From assembly GCA_030064845.1 (NCBI GenBank), contig JASJEC010000007.1, positions 31,098-95,097 on the forward strand: a DNA stretch of 64,000 bases, read 5' to 3'. Shown here in pieces: positions 42,625 through 53,627 of this stretch. Each line of letters opens with the position of its first letter. Position 1 is the stretch's first letter. The notes beneath the pieces were generated by a model, which saw nothing but the letters and a program-made list of their open reading frames with translations, did no database searches and was not told the origin of the DNA. This DNA comes from Kiloniellales bacterium. Its GTDB lineage: Bacteria; Pseudomonadota; Alphaproteobacteria; Kiloniellales; JAKSDN01. The position numbers and the translations under genes were made by a program.

Positions 42625-43275
42625 ATGATGGCGACGATGACACATAGCGAATCGAGGGCCGAGCCCCGCCGCGAGGCGGCCGGCCCGGTGCGGCGATGCC
42701 TGGCGAGCGGCGAGCTTCGCCCGAAGACGGAATTGCTGCGATTTGTCGTGGATCCCGCCGGCAGGATCGTGTTCGACGCCGCCGGCAAGTTGCCGGGGCG
42801 CGGTTTGTGGTTGGCGCCACGGCGCGATATGATCGAGCGCGCGTGCGGCCGCAACCTCTTCGCCCGCGCCGCCAAGCGGCCGGTGACCGTGGCCGAGGAT
42901 CTGGCGGAACAGGTTGCCGCATCGTTGCGGCGCCGCTGTCTGGACCTGATCGGTCTGGCTCGGCGGGCCGGGGCGGCGGTCGGCGGTTTCGAGAAGGCAA
43001 AGGCCAAGCTTGCCGCCGGAGAAGGTGCGGTCCTTATTCAGGCGGTTGACGCGGCACCCGGCGGGCGTCAGAAACTAGCGGCCTTGGCCGGCGCGGCGCG
43101 GAACGGGCCGGCGCCGGTGGAGATCTTCACCGCGGCCGAGCTGGGCGGCGTGCTCGGCCGTGAGCACACGGTTCACCTCGTTCTCGCCCCGGGTGCGATC
43201 GCCGATCGCTTCCTTACCGAGGTGGCACGATTGACGGCGTTGGCCGGCGCCTACAATGCCGGCAAGAGGATGTGA
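42625..43275 (+). CDS. YlxR-L7Ae fusion RNA-binding protein
   Basis: 216 residues joining two domains often encoded separately in Firmicutes: a YlxR (DUF448) domain (about 22-90; [41 protein letters not shown]) and an L7Ae/YlxQ-like domain (about 105-200; [24 protein letters not shown]). The fusion is usual in alphaproteobacteria at this place between nusA and infB. Both domains are thought to bind RNA or help the transcription/translation machinery. Other in-frame ATGs lie close together at the start. Confidence 0.9.
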   Translation: MMATMTHSESRAEPRREAAGPVRRCLASGELRPKTELLRFVVDPAGRIVFDAAGKLPGRGLWLAPRRDMIERACGRNLFARAAKRPVTVAEDLAEQVAASLRRRCLDLIGLARRAGAAVGGFEKAKAKLAAGEGAVLIQAVDAAPGGRQKLAALAGAARNGPAPVEIFTAAELGGVLGREHTVHLVLAPGAIADRFLTEVARLTALAGAYNAGKRM

Positions 43276-43279
43276 GCGG

Positions 43280-45844
43280 ATGAGCGACACGACGATGAGC
43301 AAAGAAAAAGAACAAGAAAAAGAAAAGAAGACGCTGACCTTGAGCCGGCCCGGCCGACTCGAGCTCAAGAAGCGTGTCGAATCCGGGCTGGTCCGCCAGA
43401 GCTTCAGCCACGGGCGCTCCAAGACCGTCATGGTCGAGCGCAAGACCAAGAAGAGCTTCGAGCGCAGCGCCGAAGGCCGCATGCGCGAGGTGGTGGCGCG
43501 CGCGCCGGAGCCCGAGGAGCCAGCGGCGCCGGACGAGGTCCAGCAGGCGGAACAGGTCGACGAACAGCCGGCGGTCGCCGAGCCGATCAAGAACTTGACC
43601 GAGGCGGAGCGCGCGACGCGCCTGCAAGCGCTGCAGAGCGCCAAACTGGAAGAAGACAAGCGCCGGGTGCGCGAAGAGGAAGAGGCGGCGCGCCGGATCC
43701 AGGAACAAGCCGAGGCGGAGAAGCGCGCGGCCGAGGAAGCCGAGCGGCAAGCCGCGGAAGCCGCTACCCAGGCCGCTGAGGCCGAGGCGGCGCCCAAACC
43801 GAGCGCCGAGCCGCAGCCGCCGCAGCCGCAGCCGGCGGCTGCCAGACCGGCAGTGACCCCTGCCGAGGAGGAGGCAGCCTCCCGGGCCAAGCGCAAGGTG
43901 GCCGCGCCCAAGGCGCCGCCGGCCAACCGTGGACGGCAGCAGAAGCGCCGCCAGGGCAAGCTGACCATCTCCCAGGCGCTGGAGGGCGGCGACCAGGAAA
44001 GGGTGCGCTCGCTGGCGTCGGTGCGCCGGCGCCAGGAGAAGCTGCGCCAGGCGCAGGACCGCTCGGCCCACCAGCCGCCGCAGAAGGTCATCCGCGACGT
44101 CGTGCTGCCGGAGACCATCACGGTTCAGGAGCTGGCCAACCGCATGGCCGAGCGCTCGAGCGAGGTCATCAAGGCGCTGATGAAGATGGGCGTGATGGCG
44201 ACGATCAACCAGGTCGTCGACGCCGACACCGCGGAGCTGGTGATCGGCGAGTTCGGCCACCGGATCAAGCGCGTGGCGGCGGCGGACGTCGAGTTCGGCC
44301 TCAAGGGCGAGCCCGACGACGAGGCCGACCTGCAGCCTCGGCCGCCCGTGGTCACGGTCATGGGCCACGTCGACCACGGCAAGACCTCGCTGCTCGACGC
44401 CCTGCGCGAGAGCGACGTGGTCGCGCACGAGGCCGGCGGCATCACCCAGCACATCGGCGCCTACCAGGTGACCCTGCAGAGCGGCGACAAGATCACCTTC
44501 ATCGACACGCCGGGTCACGCCGCCTTCACCGAGATGCGCTCGCGCGGCGCCAACGTGACCGACATCGTCGTGCTGGTCGTCGCCGCCGACGACGGCATCA
44601 AGGAGCAGACGGTCGAGGCGATCAGCCACGCGAAGGCGGCCGAGGTCCCGATCATCGTCGCGATCAACAAGATCGACCGCCCGGAGGCGGACCCGAACCG
44701 GGTCCACCAAGAGCTGCTGCAGCACGACCTCGTGGTCGAGGAGATGGGCGGCGACATCCTGGCGGTCGAGGTCTCGGCCAAGGAGAAGACCAACCTCGAC
44801 AAGCTCGAGGAGGCGATCCTCTTGCAGGCGGAACTGCTCGAGCTGCGCGCCAACCCCGAACGCAAGGCCGAGGGCGTGGTGGTCGAGGCCAAGCTGGAGC
44901 GGGGCCGCGGCTCGGTCGCCACGGTTCTGGTTCAGCGCGGCACCCTCAGGGTCGGGGACGTCTTCGTCGCCGGCAGCGAGTGGGGCCGGGTCCGGGCCAT
45001 GATCAACGAACGCGGCGAGAACGTGAAGCAGGCCGGCCCCTCGGTTCCAGTCGAGGTGCTGGGGCTGAACGGCACCCCGGTGGCGGGCGACGATTTCGTG
45101 GTCAGCGAGGACGAGGGCAGGGCGCGCGACATCGCGTCGTTCCGCGCCGGCGAGAAGCGGGATACCAGCATCGCCGCGCAGGGCCGCGGCAGCCTCGAAC
45201 AGATGCTGTCGATGATCAAGCAGGGCGAGGCCAAGGAGCTGCCCGTGGTGATCAAGTCCGACGTGCACGGCTCGCTCGAGGCGATCAGCGGCAGCCTGGA
45301 GAAGATGGGCAACGAAGAGGTCAAGCTCCAGGTGCTGCACGCGGCGGTCGGCGGCATCAACGAGTCCGACATCAGCCTCTCCCAGGCGACCGGCGCCATC
45401 GTCATCGGCTTCAATGTCCGGGCCAACCCCCAGGCACGCGAGCTGGCGCGGCGCGAGAACGTCGACATTCGCTACTACTCGATCATCTACGAGCTGCTCG
45501 ACGATCTGAAGGCGGCCCTGTCCAACTTGCTGGCGCCCCAGAAGCGCGAGACCTTCCTCGGCTACGCCGAGATCCGGGAGGTCTTCTCGATCACCAAGAC
45601 CGGCAAGGTCGCCGGCTGCATGGTCACCGAAGGCCAGGTCAAGCGCGGCGCCAAGGTCCGCCTGCTGCGCGACGACACGGTGATCCACGACGGCACGCTC
45701 AAGACCCTGCGGCGCTTCAAGGACGAGGTCCGCGAGGTCAAGGAAGGCTACGAGTGCGGCATGGCCTTCGAGAACTATCAGGACATCCAGGTCGGCGACC
45801 AGATCGAGTGCTATGAAGTGGACGAGGTCGCCCGTGCCCTTTAG
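43280..45844 (+). CDS. infB: Translation initiation factor IF-2
   Basis: A GTPase placing initiator tRNA on the 30S subunit. 854 residues: a long Lys/Glu/Ala-rich N-terminal region (to about 270) with an IF2-associated segment near the start, then the G domain with [22 protein letters not shown] and NKID, followed by domains II-IV ending EVDEVARAL. The ATG at 43280 ([11 protein letters not shown]) is preferred over 43256, which overlaps the previous gene. The stop codon TAG forms the first bases of a palindromic remnant. Confidence 0.96.
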   Translation: MSDTTMSKEKEQEKEKKTLTLSRPGRLELKKRVESGLVRQSFSHGRSKTVMVERKTKKSFERSAEGRMREVVARAPEPEEPAAPDEVQQAEQVDEQPAVAEPIKNLTEAERATRLQALQSAKLEEDKRRVREEEEAARRIQEQAEAEKRAAEEAERQAAEAATQAAEAEAAPKPSAEPQPPQPQPAAARPAVTPAEEEAASRAKRKVAAPKAPPANRGRQQKRRQGKLTISQALEGGDQERVRSLASVRRRQEKLRQAQDRSAHQPPQKVIRDVVLPETITVQELANRMAERSSEVIKALMKMGVMATINQVVDADTAELVIGEFGHRIKRVAAADVEFGLKGEPDDEADLQPRPPVVTVMGHVDHGKTSLLDALRESDVVAHEAGGITQHIGAYQVTLQSGDKITFIDTPGHAAFTEMRSRGANVTDIVVLVVAADDGIKEQTVEAISHAKAAEVPIIVAINKIDRPEADPNRVHQELLQHDLVVEEMGGDILAVEVSAKEKTNLDKLEEAILLQAELLELRANPERKAEGVVVEAKLERGRGSVATVLVQRGTLRVGDVFVAGSEWGRVRAMINERGENVKQAGPSVPVEVLGLNGTPVAGDDFVVSEDEGRARDIASFRAGEKRDTSIAAQGRGSLEQMLSMIKQGEAKELPVVIKSDVHGSLEAISGSLEKMGNEEVKLQVLHAAVGGINESDISLSQATGAIVIGFNVRANPQARELARRENVDIRYYSIIYELLDDLKAALSNLLAPQKRETFLGYAEIREVFSITKTGKVAGCMVTEGQVKRGAKVRLLRDDTVIHDGTLKTLRRFKDEVREVKEGYECGMAFENYQDIQVGDQIECYEVDEVARAL

Positions 45845-45895
45845 AGCGGATCACGCGACGCCGGAGCTGCTCTCCGGCGCCGGCGATCCGAGCGG
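45842..45895. repeat. Degenerate palindrome related to family A
   Basis: It starts with TAGAGCGGATCA, identical in its first ten bases to the second palindrome at 11094. The partner arm GATCCGAGC is partial, with a GCCGGAG/CTCCGGC inner stem. The first TAG is the infB stop codon. It lies in the 121-base gap before rbfA. Confidence 0.5.
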
Positions 45896-45965
45896 CCCGG
45901 CCTTACGGGTGCTCCGCAACGTCGAAGCGGCGGCCGGCGCTTACCGCTAGTCCAAGGATCGATCC

Positions 45966-46394
45966 ATGAGCCGGAGTAAGGGCGACAGCCCCAGCCTGCG
46001 GCAGCTCCGTGTCGGCGAGGAGCTGCGCCATGCCCTGGTGCGGGTGCTGGAGCGGTGCCGCTTCGACGACCCGGCCCTGAGCGGCACCTCGATCACGGTG
46101 ACCGAGGTCAAGGTCAGTCCCGACCTCAAGGCGGCCACGGCCTTCGTCACCCCGCTCGGCGGCCAGGACTTGCCGGGCACGGTGGCGGCCCTAAACCGGG
46201 CCGCTGGCTACCTGCGCGGCCAGCTCGGCCGCGAGCTGACCCTGCGCTACACGCCGCGTCTCGGCTTCGCCGCCGACCATTCGTTCGATCACGCCGGCCG
46301 GATCCAGGAGCTGCTGTCCCGGCCGAAGGTGCGCCGCGACCTCGCCGATGATGGGGAGGCCGGCGCGGAGGGTGAGGATGAGGCGCCGAGCTAA
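45966..46394 (+). CDS. rbfA: Ribosome-binding factor A
   Basis: A cold-shock 16S maturation factor, 142 residues. SLRQLRVGEELRHALVRVL at the N-terminus, ITVTEVKVSPDLKAATAFVTPLGG, and LNRAAGYLRGQLGRELTLRYTPRLGFAADHSFDHAGRIQELL are the expected KH-type blocks. The acidic tail overlaps the truB start. Confidence 0.95.
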   Translation: MSRSKGDSPSLRQLRVGEELRHALVRVLERCRFDDPALSGTSITVTEVKVSPDLKAATAFVTPLGGQDLPGTVAALNRAAGYLRGQLGRELTLRYTPRLGFAADHSFDHAGRIQELLSRPKVRRDLADDGEAGAEGEDEAPS

Positions 46395-47304
46395 GGGCCG
46401 CGTGGTCAATGGCTGGCTGGTCGTCGACAAGCCGGCGGGGCTGACCTCGGCCCAGGTCGTGAGTCGGGTGCGGCGGTTCCTCGACGCCCGCAAGGCGGGA
46501 CACGGCGGCACCCTGGATCCTCTCGCGACGGGACTCTTGCCGATCGCCCTGGGCGAGGCGACCAAGACCGTTTCCTACGTCATGGACGGCACCAAGACCT
46601 ATCGTTTCACCCTGCGCTGGGGCCAGGCCACCGAGACCGACGACGCCGAGGGCGCGGTGGTCGAGGAGAACCCGCATCGGCCGGCGGCGGCGGCGGTCGA
46701 GGCCGTGCTCGAGCAGTTCCACGGCTGGATCGACCAGGTGCCGCCGGCCTACTCGGCGATCAAGGTCGATGGCCGGCGCGCCTACGACCTGGCGCGCGCC
46801 GGCCAGGCGCCGGAACTGGCCTCGCGTCCGGTCTGGATCGGCCGCATCGCACTGGTCGATACGCCCGATCCGGACCACGCCGTCTTCGAGGTGGAGTGCG
46901 GCAAGGGGGCCTTCATGCGCGCTCTGGCGCGCGATATCGCCCGGGCCCTGAACACCGTCGGTCACGTCACGGCGTTGCGCAGAACCCGGGTCGGCCCGTT
47001 CCGCGAAGACGACGCGATTTCCCTGGAAACTTTGGAAACCCTGGGGCATAGTGCCGCCGCTTCGGGGCACCTACACCCCGTCGAAGCGGCGCTGGACGGC
47101 ATCCCGGCGCTCGATTTGACGGAAGCCGAGGCGGGCAGCCTGCGCTGTGGACAGACAGTCTCGCTGCTGGCCCGTGCCCATCGGGAGCGGGTCCGTGACC
47201 TGACGAACGGGACCGTGGTCTGCGCTAAATCGTTCGGCAAGGCGGTTGCCTTGGCCCGTTACGAGGACGGCGGACTGCATCCTTTGCGTGTTTTAAAAAC
47301 CTGA
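46378..47304 (+). CDS. truB: tRNA pseudouridine-55 synthase TruB
   Basis: Makes pseudouridine 55 in the T-loop of tRNA. 308 residues with GWLVVDKPAGLTSAQVV, the catalytic Asp in HGGTLDPLATGLLPIALGEATK, and YSAIKVDGRRAYDLARAG. The ATG at 46378 is preceded by GGAGG at good spacing and lies 17 bases inside rbfA; an ATG at 46348 is possible but less well supported. Confidence 0.95.
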   Translation: MRRRAKGRVVNGWLVVDKPAGLTSAQVVSRVRRFLDARKAGHGGTLDPLATGLLPIALGEATKTVSYVMDGTKTYRFTLRWGQATETDDAEGAVVEENPHRPAAAAVEAVLEQFHGWIDQVPPAYSAIKVDGRRAYDLARAGQAPELASRPVWIGRIALVDTPDPDHAVFEVECGKGAFMRALARDIARALNTVGHVTALRRTRVGPFREDDAISLETLETLGHSAAASGHLHPVEAALDGIPALDLTEAEAGSLRCGQTVSLLARAHRERVRDLTNGTVVCAKSFGKAVALARYEDGGLHPLRVLKT

Positions 47305-47322
47305 TGCCGAGGAACGAATGCC

Positions 47323-47592
47323 ATGTCGATTACCGCTGAGCGGAAAACGGAAGTTATCGGTGATTTCGCGACCCACAAAGGCGATACGGGTTCGCCAGAG
47401 GTCCAGGTCGCGATCCTGACCGAGCGCATCACCAACCTGACCGAGCACCTGAAGACCCATAAGAAGGACTTTCACTCGCGCCGTGGCCTTCTGATCATGG
47501 TCGGTCAGCGCCGGCGCCTGCTCGACTATCTGAAGCGCAAGGAGAAGCCGCGCTACGACGAGCTGATCAAACGCCTCGGGCTGAGACGGTAG
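47323..47592 (+). CDS. rpsO: 30S ribosomal protein S15
   Basis: 89 residues, full-length S15: [59 protein letters not shown], the 16S h22/three-way-junction binder. GAGGAA lies upstream of the ATG. It is followed by pnp after a 232-base gap, the usual arrangement. Confidence 0.98.
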   Translation: MSITAERKTEVIGDFATHKGDTGSPEVQVAILTERITNLTEHLKTHKKDFHSRRGLLIMVGQRRRLLDYLKRKEKPRYDELIKRLGLRR

Positions 47593-47613
47593 CGAGGCGG
47601 GACATGGCGCCAG

Positions 47614-47631
47614 GACCAGCCACTGCTGGTC
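47614..47631 (+). terminator. Hairpin in the rpsO-pnp gap
   Basis: A perfect 7-bp stem GACCAGC-CACT-GCTGGTC just after rpsO, with no T run. In enterobacteria this gap carries a terminator and an RNase III site that controls pnp; a similar processing role here is an inference. The rest of the 47593-47824 gap shows no gene I can support. Confidence 0.35.
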
Positions 47632-47824
47632 TGCTCGGGGCAGCGGGCAACCGCCGCGCTCCCCATATCCCTACGAGAGGCATGCGATTGCGCAACTGGC
47701 CGGCGCGATCGGACGAACGGCCGGGCCGACGCAAGGGGCGTGCCGCGCGGGATGACCGCGTGCGCCGTGCCCTTTACGCGGGTCCGGCTTTGGCAAGACG
47801 GCCAAGCGAAAGGACTTAGAGACA

Positions 47825-49939
47825 ATGTTTGAAATACACCGCAAGGAACTAGACTGGGGCGGCCGAAAGCTGGTGCTCGAGACCGGCAGGATCGCCCGCC
47901 AAGCCGACGGCGCCGTGCTGGCGACCTACGGCGACACGATCGTGCTCTGCACGGCGGTCGGCGCCAAGGAAGAGCGGGAGGGCATCGACTTCTTCCCGCT
48001 GACCGTGAACTACCAAGAGAAAACCTTCGCCGCGGGCAAGATTCCCGGCGGCTTTTTCAAGCGCGAAGGCCGGCCCTCCGAGAAGGAGACCCTGACCTCG
48101 CGCCTGATCGACCGGCCGATCCGGCCGCTCTTTGCCAAGGGCTACAAGAACGAGACCCAGATCGTCTGCACGGTCCTGAGCCATGACCTGGAGAACGATC
48201 CCGACGTCGTTGCCATGGTCGGAACCTCGGCGGCCCTGACCATTTCGGGCATTCCCTTCCTCGGTCCGATCGGCGGTTGCCGGGTCGGCTTCCGCGACGG
48301 CGAGTATCTGCTCAACCCGACGCCCCAGGACCTGGAGACCTCGCAGCTCGACCTGGTCCTCGCGGCGACCCACGACGGCGTGCTCATGGTCGAGTCCGAG
48401 GCCCACGAGCTTTCCGAGGAGGTCATGCTGGGTGCGGTCACCTTCGGCCACGAACAGATGAGGCCGGTGATCGACGCCATCATCGATCTCGCCGAGGCCT
48501 GCGCCAAGGAACCCTGGCAGGTGCCCGAGCCGCCGGCCGAGGTCGAGACCCTGCGCACCAAGCTCGATGCGCAGGTCTCGGACCGGCTCAAGACCGCCTA
48601 CCAGGAGCCGGACAAGGGCAAGCGCCACGAGAAGGTCGCCGAGGTCAAGGCGTCCGCCGTCGAGATCGTCGGCGAGGACGAGGCCGAGGCCGCCGTCCTG
48701 TCCGGGGTGTTCAAGAACCTGGAGAGCGACGTGGTGCGCGGCGCCATCCTGGCGACCGGCAAGCGGATCGACGGCCGGGGCACGGCCGACGTTCGGCCGA
48801 TCGTCTGCGAGGTCGGGGTCCTGCCCCGGACCCACGGCTCCGCGCTCTTCACCCGGGGCGAGACCCAAGCCCTGGTAACCACGACCCTGGGCACCGGCCA
48901 GGACGAGCAGATCATCGACGCGCTGGAAGGCGAGTACCGGGAAAACTTCATGCTGCACTACAACTTCCCGCCCTATTCGGTCGGCGAAGCGCGGCGCATG
49001 GCGCCTCCGGGCCGGCGCGAGGTCGGACACGGCAAGCTGGCCTGGCGGGCGATCCGGCCGGTGCTGCCCTCGAAGGAGGACTTCCCCTACACCATCCGGG
49101 TGGTCTCCGAGGTCACCGAGTCGAACGGCTCGTCCTCCATGGCCACGGTCTGCGGCTCCTCGCTGGCCATGATGGACTCCGGCGTGCCTCTGCCCCGGCC
49201 GATCGCCGGCATCGCCATGGGGCTGATCAAGGAGGGCGAGGATTTCGCCGTGATCTCCGACATCCTGGGCGACGAGGATCACCTCGGCGACATGGACTTC
49301 AAGGTCGCGGGCACCGAGGACGGCATCACCTCGCTGCAGATGGACATCAAGATCACCTCGATCACGCCGGAGATCATGCAGATCGCCCTGAAGCAGGCGC
49401 GCGACGGCCGGCTGCACATCCTGGGCGAGATGGCCAAGGCGATCGACAGCGCGCGCGAGGGCGTATCGGAGAACGCGCCGCGCATCACCGTGATCACGAT
49501 CCCGAAGGACAAGATCCGCGAGGTGATCGGCACCGGCGGCAAGGTGATCCGCGAGATCACCGAGACGACCGGCGCCAAGATCGACATCGAGGACGACGGC
49601 ACCATCAAGGTGGCGGCGGTCGACCAGGACCAGGCCCAGGCCGCGATCGACTGGATCACCTCCATCACGGCGGAGCCGGAACAGGGCAAGATCTACCAGG
49701 GCAAGGTGGTGAAGGTCGTCGACTTCGGCGCCTTCGTGAACTTCCTCGGCCCGCGCGACGGTCTGGTCCATATCAGCGAGCTCGCCCCCCGGCGGGTCAA
49801 GACCGTCGGCGACGTCGTCAAGGAAGGCGATGTGGTCAAGGTCAAGTGCATCGGGATCGACGACCGGGGCAAGGTCAAGCTGTCCATGCGCGCGGTCGAT
49901 CAGGAGACCGGCGAGGACCTGCAGGCCGAGGCCAGCTGA
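47825..49939 (+). CDS. pnp: Polyribonucleotide nucleotidyltransferase (PNPase)
   Basis: A phosphorolytic 3'-5' exoribonuclease and degradosome component, 704 residues: two RNase PH domains ([16 protein letters not shown] in the first; [13 protein letters not shown] and [24 protein letters not shown] in the second, which carries the active site), a KH domain ([29 protein letters not shown]) and an S1 domain ([27 protein letters not shown]). Confidence 0.98.
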   Translation: MFEIHRKELDWGGRKLVLETGRIARQADGAVLATYGDTIVLCTAVGAKEEREGIDFFPLTVNYQEKTFAAGKIPGGFFKREGRPSEKETLTSRLIDRPIRPLFAKGYKNETQIVCTVLSHDLENDPDVVAMVGTSAALTISGIPFLGPIGGCRVGFRDGEYLLNPTPQDLETSQLDLVLAATHDGVLMVESEAHELSEEVMLGAVTFGHEQMRPVIDAIIDLAEACAKEPWQVPEPPAEVETLRTKLDAQVSDRLKTAYQEPDKGKRHEKVAEVKASAVEIVGEDEAEAAVLSGVFKNLESDVVRGAILATGKRIDGRGTADVRPIVCEVGVLPRTHGSALFTRGETQALVTTTLGTGQDEQIIDALEGEYRENFMLHYNFPPYSVGEARRMAPPGRREVGHGKLAWRAIRPVLPSKEDFPYTIRVVSEVTESNGSSSMATVCGSSLAMMDSGVPLPRPIAGIAMGLIKEGEDFAVISDILGDEDHLGDMDFKVAGTEDGITSLQMDIKITSITPEIMQIALKQARDGRLHILGEMAKAIDSAREGVSENAPRITVITIPKDKIREVIGTGGKVIREITETTGAKIDIEDDGTIKVAAVDQDQAQAAIDWITSITAEPEQGKIYQGKVVKVVDFGAFVNFLGPRDGLVHISELAPRRVKTVGDVVKEGDVVKVKCIGIDDRGKVKLSMRAVDQETGEDLQAEAS

Positions 49940-49977
49940 TCCGCGGCGGAGCGGAAGCGGCTCCAAGGACTCCAACG

Positions 49978-50718
49978 GTGTCGCCGCGGCTGCCCAGGCT
50001 CATGGGACATCGCGGCGCCGCCGGGGTCGCGCCGGAGAACACTCTGGCCTCGATCCGGGCGGCGCGGGACGAAGGCATGTCCTGGATCGAGGTCGACGTC
50101 ATGCTGACCGGCGACGGCCGCCCCGTGATCTTTCACGATGACAGCCTGCGGCGCACCACCGGTGTCGACACGCCCATGGCCGAGACTTCTTACGACCGCC
50201 TGGCGGCGCTCGACGCCGGGAGCTGGTTCGGCACTGGTTTTGCCGGGCAGAGAGTCCCGACCCTCGAAGCGGCGATGGAGCTGGCTCTGGATCTGGGCCT
50301 GGGCGTCAACATCGAGATCAAGCCCACGCCGGGCCGCGACGTCGAGACCGCCGAGATCGTGCTGCGCGCCTCGTCGGATATCTGGCCGTCCGACCGCCCG
50401 CCGCCCCTCGTCAGCAGCTTCAGCACCATGAGCCTGGCGGCCGCGCGCGTGTTGCAGCCCGACTGGCCGCGCGGGCTCCTGGTGCGGGGCCTGCCGAATG
50501 GCTGGCGCAGACAGGTCGAGGCCCTGGGCTGTGTGTCGGTTCATCTCGGCAACAAGCTGGTCAACCGCTTCGCCGTCCGGCGGGTCAAGGAGGCCGGTTA
50601 CCTGGTCGCGGTCTACACGGTCAACAACGCGCGCCGCGCCCGGCGATTCCTGTCCTGGGGCGTGGACTGTGTGATCACGGACTACCCTGGCCAGCTTGCA
50701 GCGGCGCTGACGGATTAG
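49978..50718 (+). CDS. ugpQ: Glycerophosphodiester phosphodiesterase
   Basis: 246 residues, cytosolic (no signal peptide). GDPD motifs: MGHRGAAGVAPENTLASI (catalytic His and Arg), IEVDVMLTGDGRPVIFHDD (metal-binding Glu, Asp; second His), and VNIEIKP. It releases glycerol 3-phosphate from deacylated phospholipids. The GTG at 49978 has AAGGA 8 bases upstream; an ATG at 50002 is an alternative. It ends 21 bases from the convergent fabI. Confidence 0.92.
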   Translation: MSPRLPRLMGHRGAAGVAPENTLASIRAARDEGMSWIEVDVMLTGDGRPVIFHDDSLRRTTGVDTPMAETSYDRLAALDAGSWFGTGFAGQRVPTLEAAMELALDLGLGVNIEIKPTPGRDVETAEIVLRASSDIWPSDRPPPLVSSFSTMSLAAARVLQPDWPRGLLVRGLPNGWRRQVEALGCVSVHLGNKLVNRFAVRRVKEAGYLVAVYTVNNARRARRFLSWGVDCVITDYPGQLAAALTD

Positions 50719-50739
50719 GTCGGGGAGCGGGCGTTAACC

Positions 50740-51525
50740 CTAACCGTCGCCGACCGAGTTGGGCGAGGGAATCCCGATCACGTGGTAGCCGCCGTCGACG
50801 TAGTGCACCTCGCCGGTCACGCCCTTGGACAGGTCGGACAGCAGATAGAGCCCGGCCGCGCCGACTTCGCCCAGATCGACGTTGCGCCTCAGCGGCGCGT
50901 TGCGCTTGGTCCAGCCGAACACGAAGCGCGCGTCGGCGATCGCCGAGCCGGCCAGCGTGCGCATCGGGCCGGCGGAGATGGCGTTGACCCGCACCCCCTC
51001 GGTGCCGAGGTCGGCTGCGAGGTAACGGACGCTGGATTCCAGGGCCGCCTTGGCCACGCCCATGACGTTGTAGTTCGGGGTGACCCGTTCCGCGCCGAGG
51101 TAGGTCAGGGTCACCATGCTGCCGCCGTTGGTCATCAGCCGCTGTGCCCGCTGCGCCAAAGCGGTGAAGGAGTAGCAGGAGATCGAGAGAGTCCGCGCGA
51201 AGTTGTCGCGCGTGGTGTCCAGATAGCGGCCCTTAAGCTCTTCCTTGTCCGAGTAGGCGATGGCATGGACGACAAAATCGAGGCTTTCCCAGGCCTTCCC
51301 GACGGCGTCGAACAGCTCGTCGATGTCCTCGTCGTTCTCCACGTCGCAGGGCAGGACCAGGTTCGAGTCGAGCGAGGCGGCGAGCGGCCGCACCCGCTTT
51401 GCGAAGGGTTCGCCCTGATAGGTGAAGGCCAGTTCGGCCCCGGCCTCACGCAGCTTTGTCGCGACTCCCCAAGCAATTGAATGATCGTTCGCGACGCCCA
51501 TCACGATGCCGCGCTTACCACTCAT
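50740..51525 (-). CDS. fabI: Enoyl-[acyl-carrier-protein] reductase FabI
   Basis: NADH-dependent last step of the fatty acid elongation cycle. 261 residues with the SDR-like start GKRGIVMGVANDHSIAWGVA and the Tyr-x6-Lys catalytic pair in NYNVMGVAK. The ATG at 51525 (MSGKRG) gives the usual length; an upstream start at 51603 adds 26 residues without similarity to the family. Confidence 0.96.
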   Translation of the reverse strand: MSGKRGIVMGVANDHSIAWGVATKLREAGAELAFTYQGEPFAKRVRPLAASLDSNLVLPCDVENDEDIDELFDAVGKAWESLDFVVHAIAYSDKEELKGRYLDTTRDNFARTLSISCYSFTALAQRAQRLMTNGGSMVTLTYLGAERVTPNYNVMGVAKAALESSVRYLAADLGTEGVRVNAISAGPMRTLAGSAIADARFVFGWTKRNAPLRRNVDLGEVGAAGLYLLSDLSKGVTGEVHYVDGGYHVIGIPSPNSVGDG

Positions 51526-51667
51526 GAGTTTCGAATTTCCGACCACCCTGACACCTAACCCTTGGTCCGTCTCATCGGACCGATCTCTTCGAGAGGAACC
51601 CAATCGCTGAGTGCCTGCCGCCTGGGCGCGTATCTTGCCCGGCTGTCACCGGGTGCGACGGTCCGCC

Positions 51668-52888
51668 CTAGCCGTCGTAGCGCTTGAACGCCAAGGAGGC
51701 GTTGGTGCCGCCGAAGCCGAAGCTGTTCGACATGACGCAGCTGAGGTCCACGTCGTCCTGACGCTCGAGCACGATCGGCATGCCCTCGGCCTCCGGGTCC
51801 AGCTCCTCGATGTTCGCCGAGGCGGCGACGAAGCCTTCGTCCATCATGAGCAGCGAATAGATCGCCTCGTTGACGCCCGCCGCCCCGAGCGCATGGCCGG
51901 TCAGAGACTTGGTCGAGTTGATCCGCGGCAGGTCGGCGCCGAAGACTTCCTTGATCGCCTTGAGCTCGACGCTATCGCCGATCGGCGTGGAGGTGCCGTG
52001 GGTATTGATGTAGTTGACCGGCGTGTTACCGAGGCTCTCGATCGCGAGCCGCATGCAGCGCACCGCCCCCTCGCCGGAGGGCTGGACCATGTCGTAGCCG
52101 TCGGAGGTGGCCCCGTAGCCGGCGACCTCGGCGTAGATCTTGGCGCCGCGCGCCAGCGCGTGCTCCAGCTCCTCGAGCACGACGACGCCGCCGCCGCCCG
52201 AGATGACGAAGCCGTCGCGGCCCGTGTCGAAGGCGCGCGAGGCCCGCTCGGGCGTGTCGTTGTACCTCGACGACAGCGCCGGCATGGCGTCGAACAGCAT
52301 GGTCGCGGTCCAATAGAGCTCCTCGCCGCCACCGGCGAAGACAATGTCCTGCTTGCCCCACTGGATCAGCTCGGCACCGTTGCCGATGCAGTGCGCGCTG
52401 GTCGCGCAGGCCGAGGTGATCGAGTAGTTGACGCCCTTGATCTTGAAGGGCGTGGCCAGGGTCGCCGAATTGGTGTTGGCCATGATGCGCGGCACCATGA
52501 AGGGGCCGACGCGCCGCGGCGACTTGTCCTTGGCGATCTGGTAGGCGTTGGTCATGTCCTTGGTCGAGGTGCCGCCGGTGCCCATGACGATACCGGTGCG
52601 CTCGTGGGAGACCTCGGTCTCGTCCAGGCCGGAATCCGCGATGGCTTCCTGCATGGCCAAGTAGTTGAAGGCCGCGCCGTCGCCCATGAAGCGGCGCAGC
52701 TTGCGGTCGAGGACGGAATCAATGTCCAGCTTGATCGTTCCGCAGACGTGGCTGCGGAAGCCGAGTTCGGCGTACTCTTCGCAGTACTCGACGCCCGAAC
52801 GCCCGGAACGGAGCGATTCGGTCACTTCCTGCTTGTTATTGCCGATACTGGAGACGATCCCGATACCGGTCACGACGACACGCCGCAT
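51668..52888 (-). CDS. fabB: 3-oxoacyl-[acyl-carrier-protein] synthase I
   Basis: Condensing enzyme of the FabA/FabB unsaturated fatty acid branch, 406 residues. Catalytic Cys in [11 protein letters not shown], His in [11 protein letters not shown] and [12 protein letters not shown] with Lys/His, and the C-terminal [13 protein letters not shown]. It starts 9 bases after the fabA stop on the same strand, so fabA-fabB is an operon, with fabI following about 140 bases on. Confidence 0.96.
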   Translation of the reverse strand: MRRVVVTGIGIVSSIGNNKQEVTESLRSGRSGVEYCEEYAELGFRSHVCGTIKLDIDSVLDRKLRRFMGDGAAFNYLAMQEAIADSGLDETEVSHERTGIVMGTGGTSTKDMTNAYQIAKDKSPRRVGPFMVPRIMANTNSATLATPFKIKGVNYSITSACATSAHCIGNGAELIQWGKQDIVFAGGGEELYWTATMLFDAMPALSSRYNDTPERASRAFDTGRDGFVISGGGGVVVLEELEHALARGAKIYAEVAGYGATSDGYDMVQPSGEGAVRCMRLAIESLGNTPVNYINTHGTSTPIGDSVELKAIKEVFGADLPRINSTKSLTGHALGAAGVNEAIYSLLMMDEGFVAASANIEELDPEAEGMPIVLERQDDVDLSCVMSNSFGFGGTNASLAFKRYDG

Positions 52889-52897
52889 GGCACCTTC

Positions 52898-53416
52898 CTA
52901 AGCCGGTTTCGGAGCGGTGAAGAGTCCGACCTTAAGATCCTTGGCTTCGTAAACGGGCTCGCCGTCCACCGTCATGCTGCCGTCGGCGATCCCGAGCACG
53001 AGCTTGCGCATGATCACGCGCTTCACGTTCAACTGGTAGATGACGCGCTTTGCGGTGGGCAGCACCTGTCCGGCCAGCTTGACCTCGCCGACGCCGAGCG
53101 CGCGGCCCCGTCCCGGGGCGCCGAGCCAGCCGAGGAAGAAGCCGACCAGTTGCCAGAGCGCATCGAGGCCGAGACAGCCCGGCATGACCGGATCGTTCTC
53201 GAAGTGGCAGCCGAAGAACCAGAGGCCCGGCTTGATATCGAGCTCGGCGATGATCTCGCCCTTGCCGTGCTCGCCGCCGTCGTCGTTGATCCGGACGATG
53301 CGGTCGACCATCAGCATAGGCGGTAGGGGCAGTTGCGCGTTCCCGGGACCGAACAGCTTCCCGTGGGCGCAATCGATGAGTTCTTCGTAGCTGAAACAGT
53401 ACTTGCGATTCGACAC
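52898..53416 (-). CDS. fabA: 3-hydroxydecanoyl-ACP dehydratase/isomerase
   Basis: Introduces the cis double bond at the C10 stage. 172 residues: PPMLMVDRI, active-site His in [12 protein letters not shown] and Asp in [16 protein letters not shown]. The GTG at 53416 gives the family's usual length and N-terminus; an ATG at 53461 would add 15 hydrophobic residues. It diverges from irr across a 211-base gap. Confidence 0.95.
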   Translation of the reverse strand: MSNRKYCFSYEELIDCAHGKLFGPGNAQLPLPPMLMVDRIVRINDDGGEHGKGEIIAELDIKPGLWFFGCHFENDPVMPGCLGLDALWQLVGFFLGWLGAPGRGRALGVGEVKLAGQVLPTAKRVIYQLNVKRVIMRKLVLGIADGSMTVDGEPVYEAKDLKVGLFTAPKPA

Positions 53417-53627
53417 AGGTCTTTGCTCTAGGCTCCAAAAAGACAGCAACAGCAATAACATGCCATCGCTGCCCGATACTGCTGCCGACGGGAATATAAC
53501 ATCAAGGCTGTCCGGTGCAAGCGGGCGCCGAGCGCCTGACGTGGCGCGCCCGGGAATCCTGCGCGGAGCGGGGTTTCCCTTAAGATTTTATAGATATTCC
53601 AAAACACATCGCAATGGACTGATTTTT

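Noticed and set aside
40897..42645. A 582-codon minus-strand frame opposite nusA
   Set aside because: Antisense shadow with His/Asp/Leu-rich composition.
47604..47819. A possible 71-residue gene between rpsO and pnp
   Set aside because: No ribosome-binding site, Arg/Ala/Pro-rich composition and no family resemblance; more likely pnp leader.
47849..49975. A 708-codon minus-strand frame opposite pnp
   Set aside because: Antisense shadow; low-complexity Asp/Leu/Arg composition and no recognisable domain.
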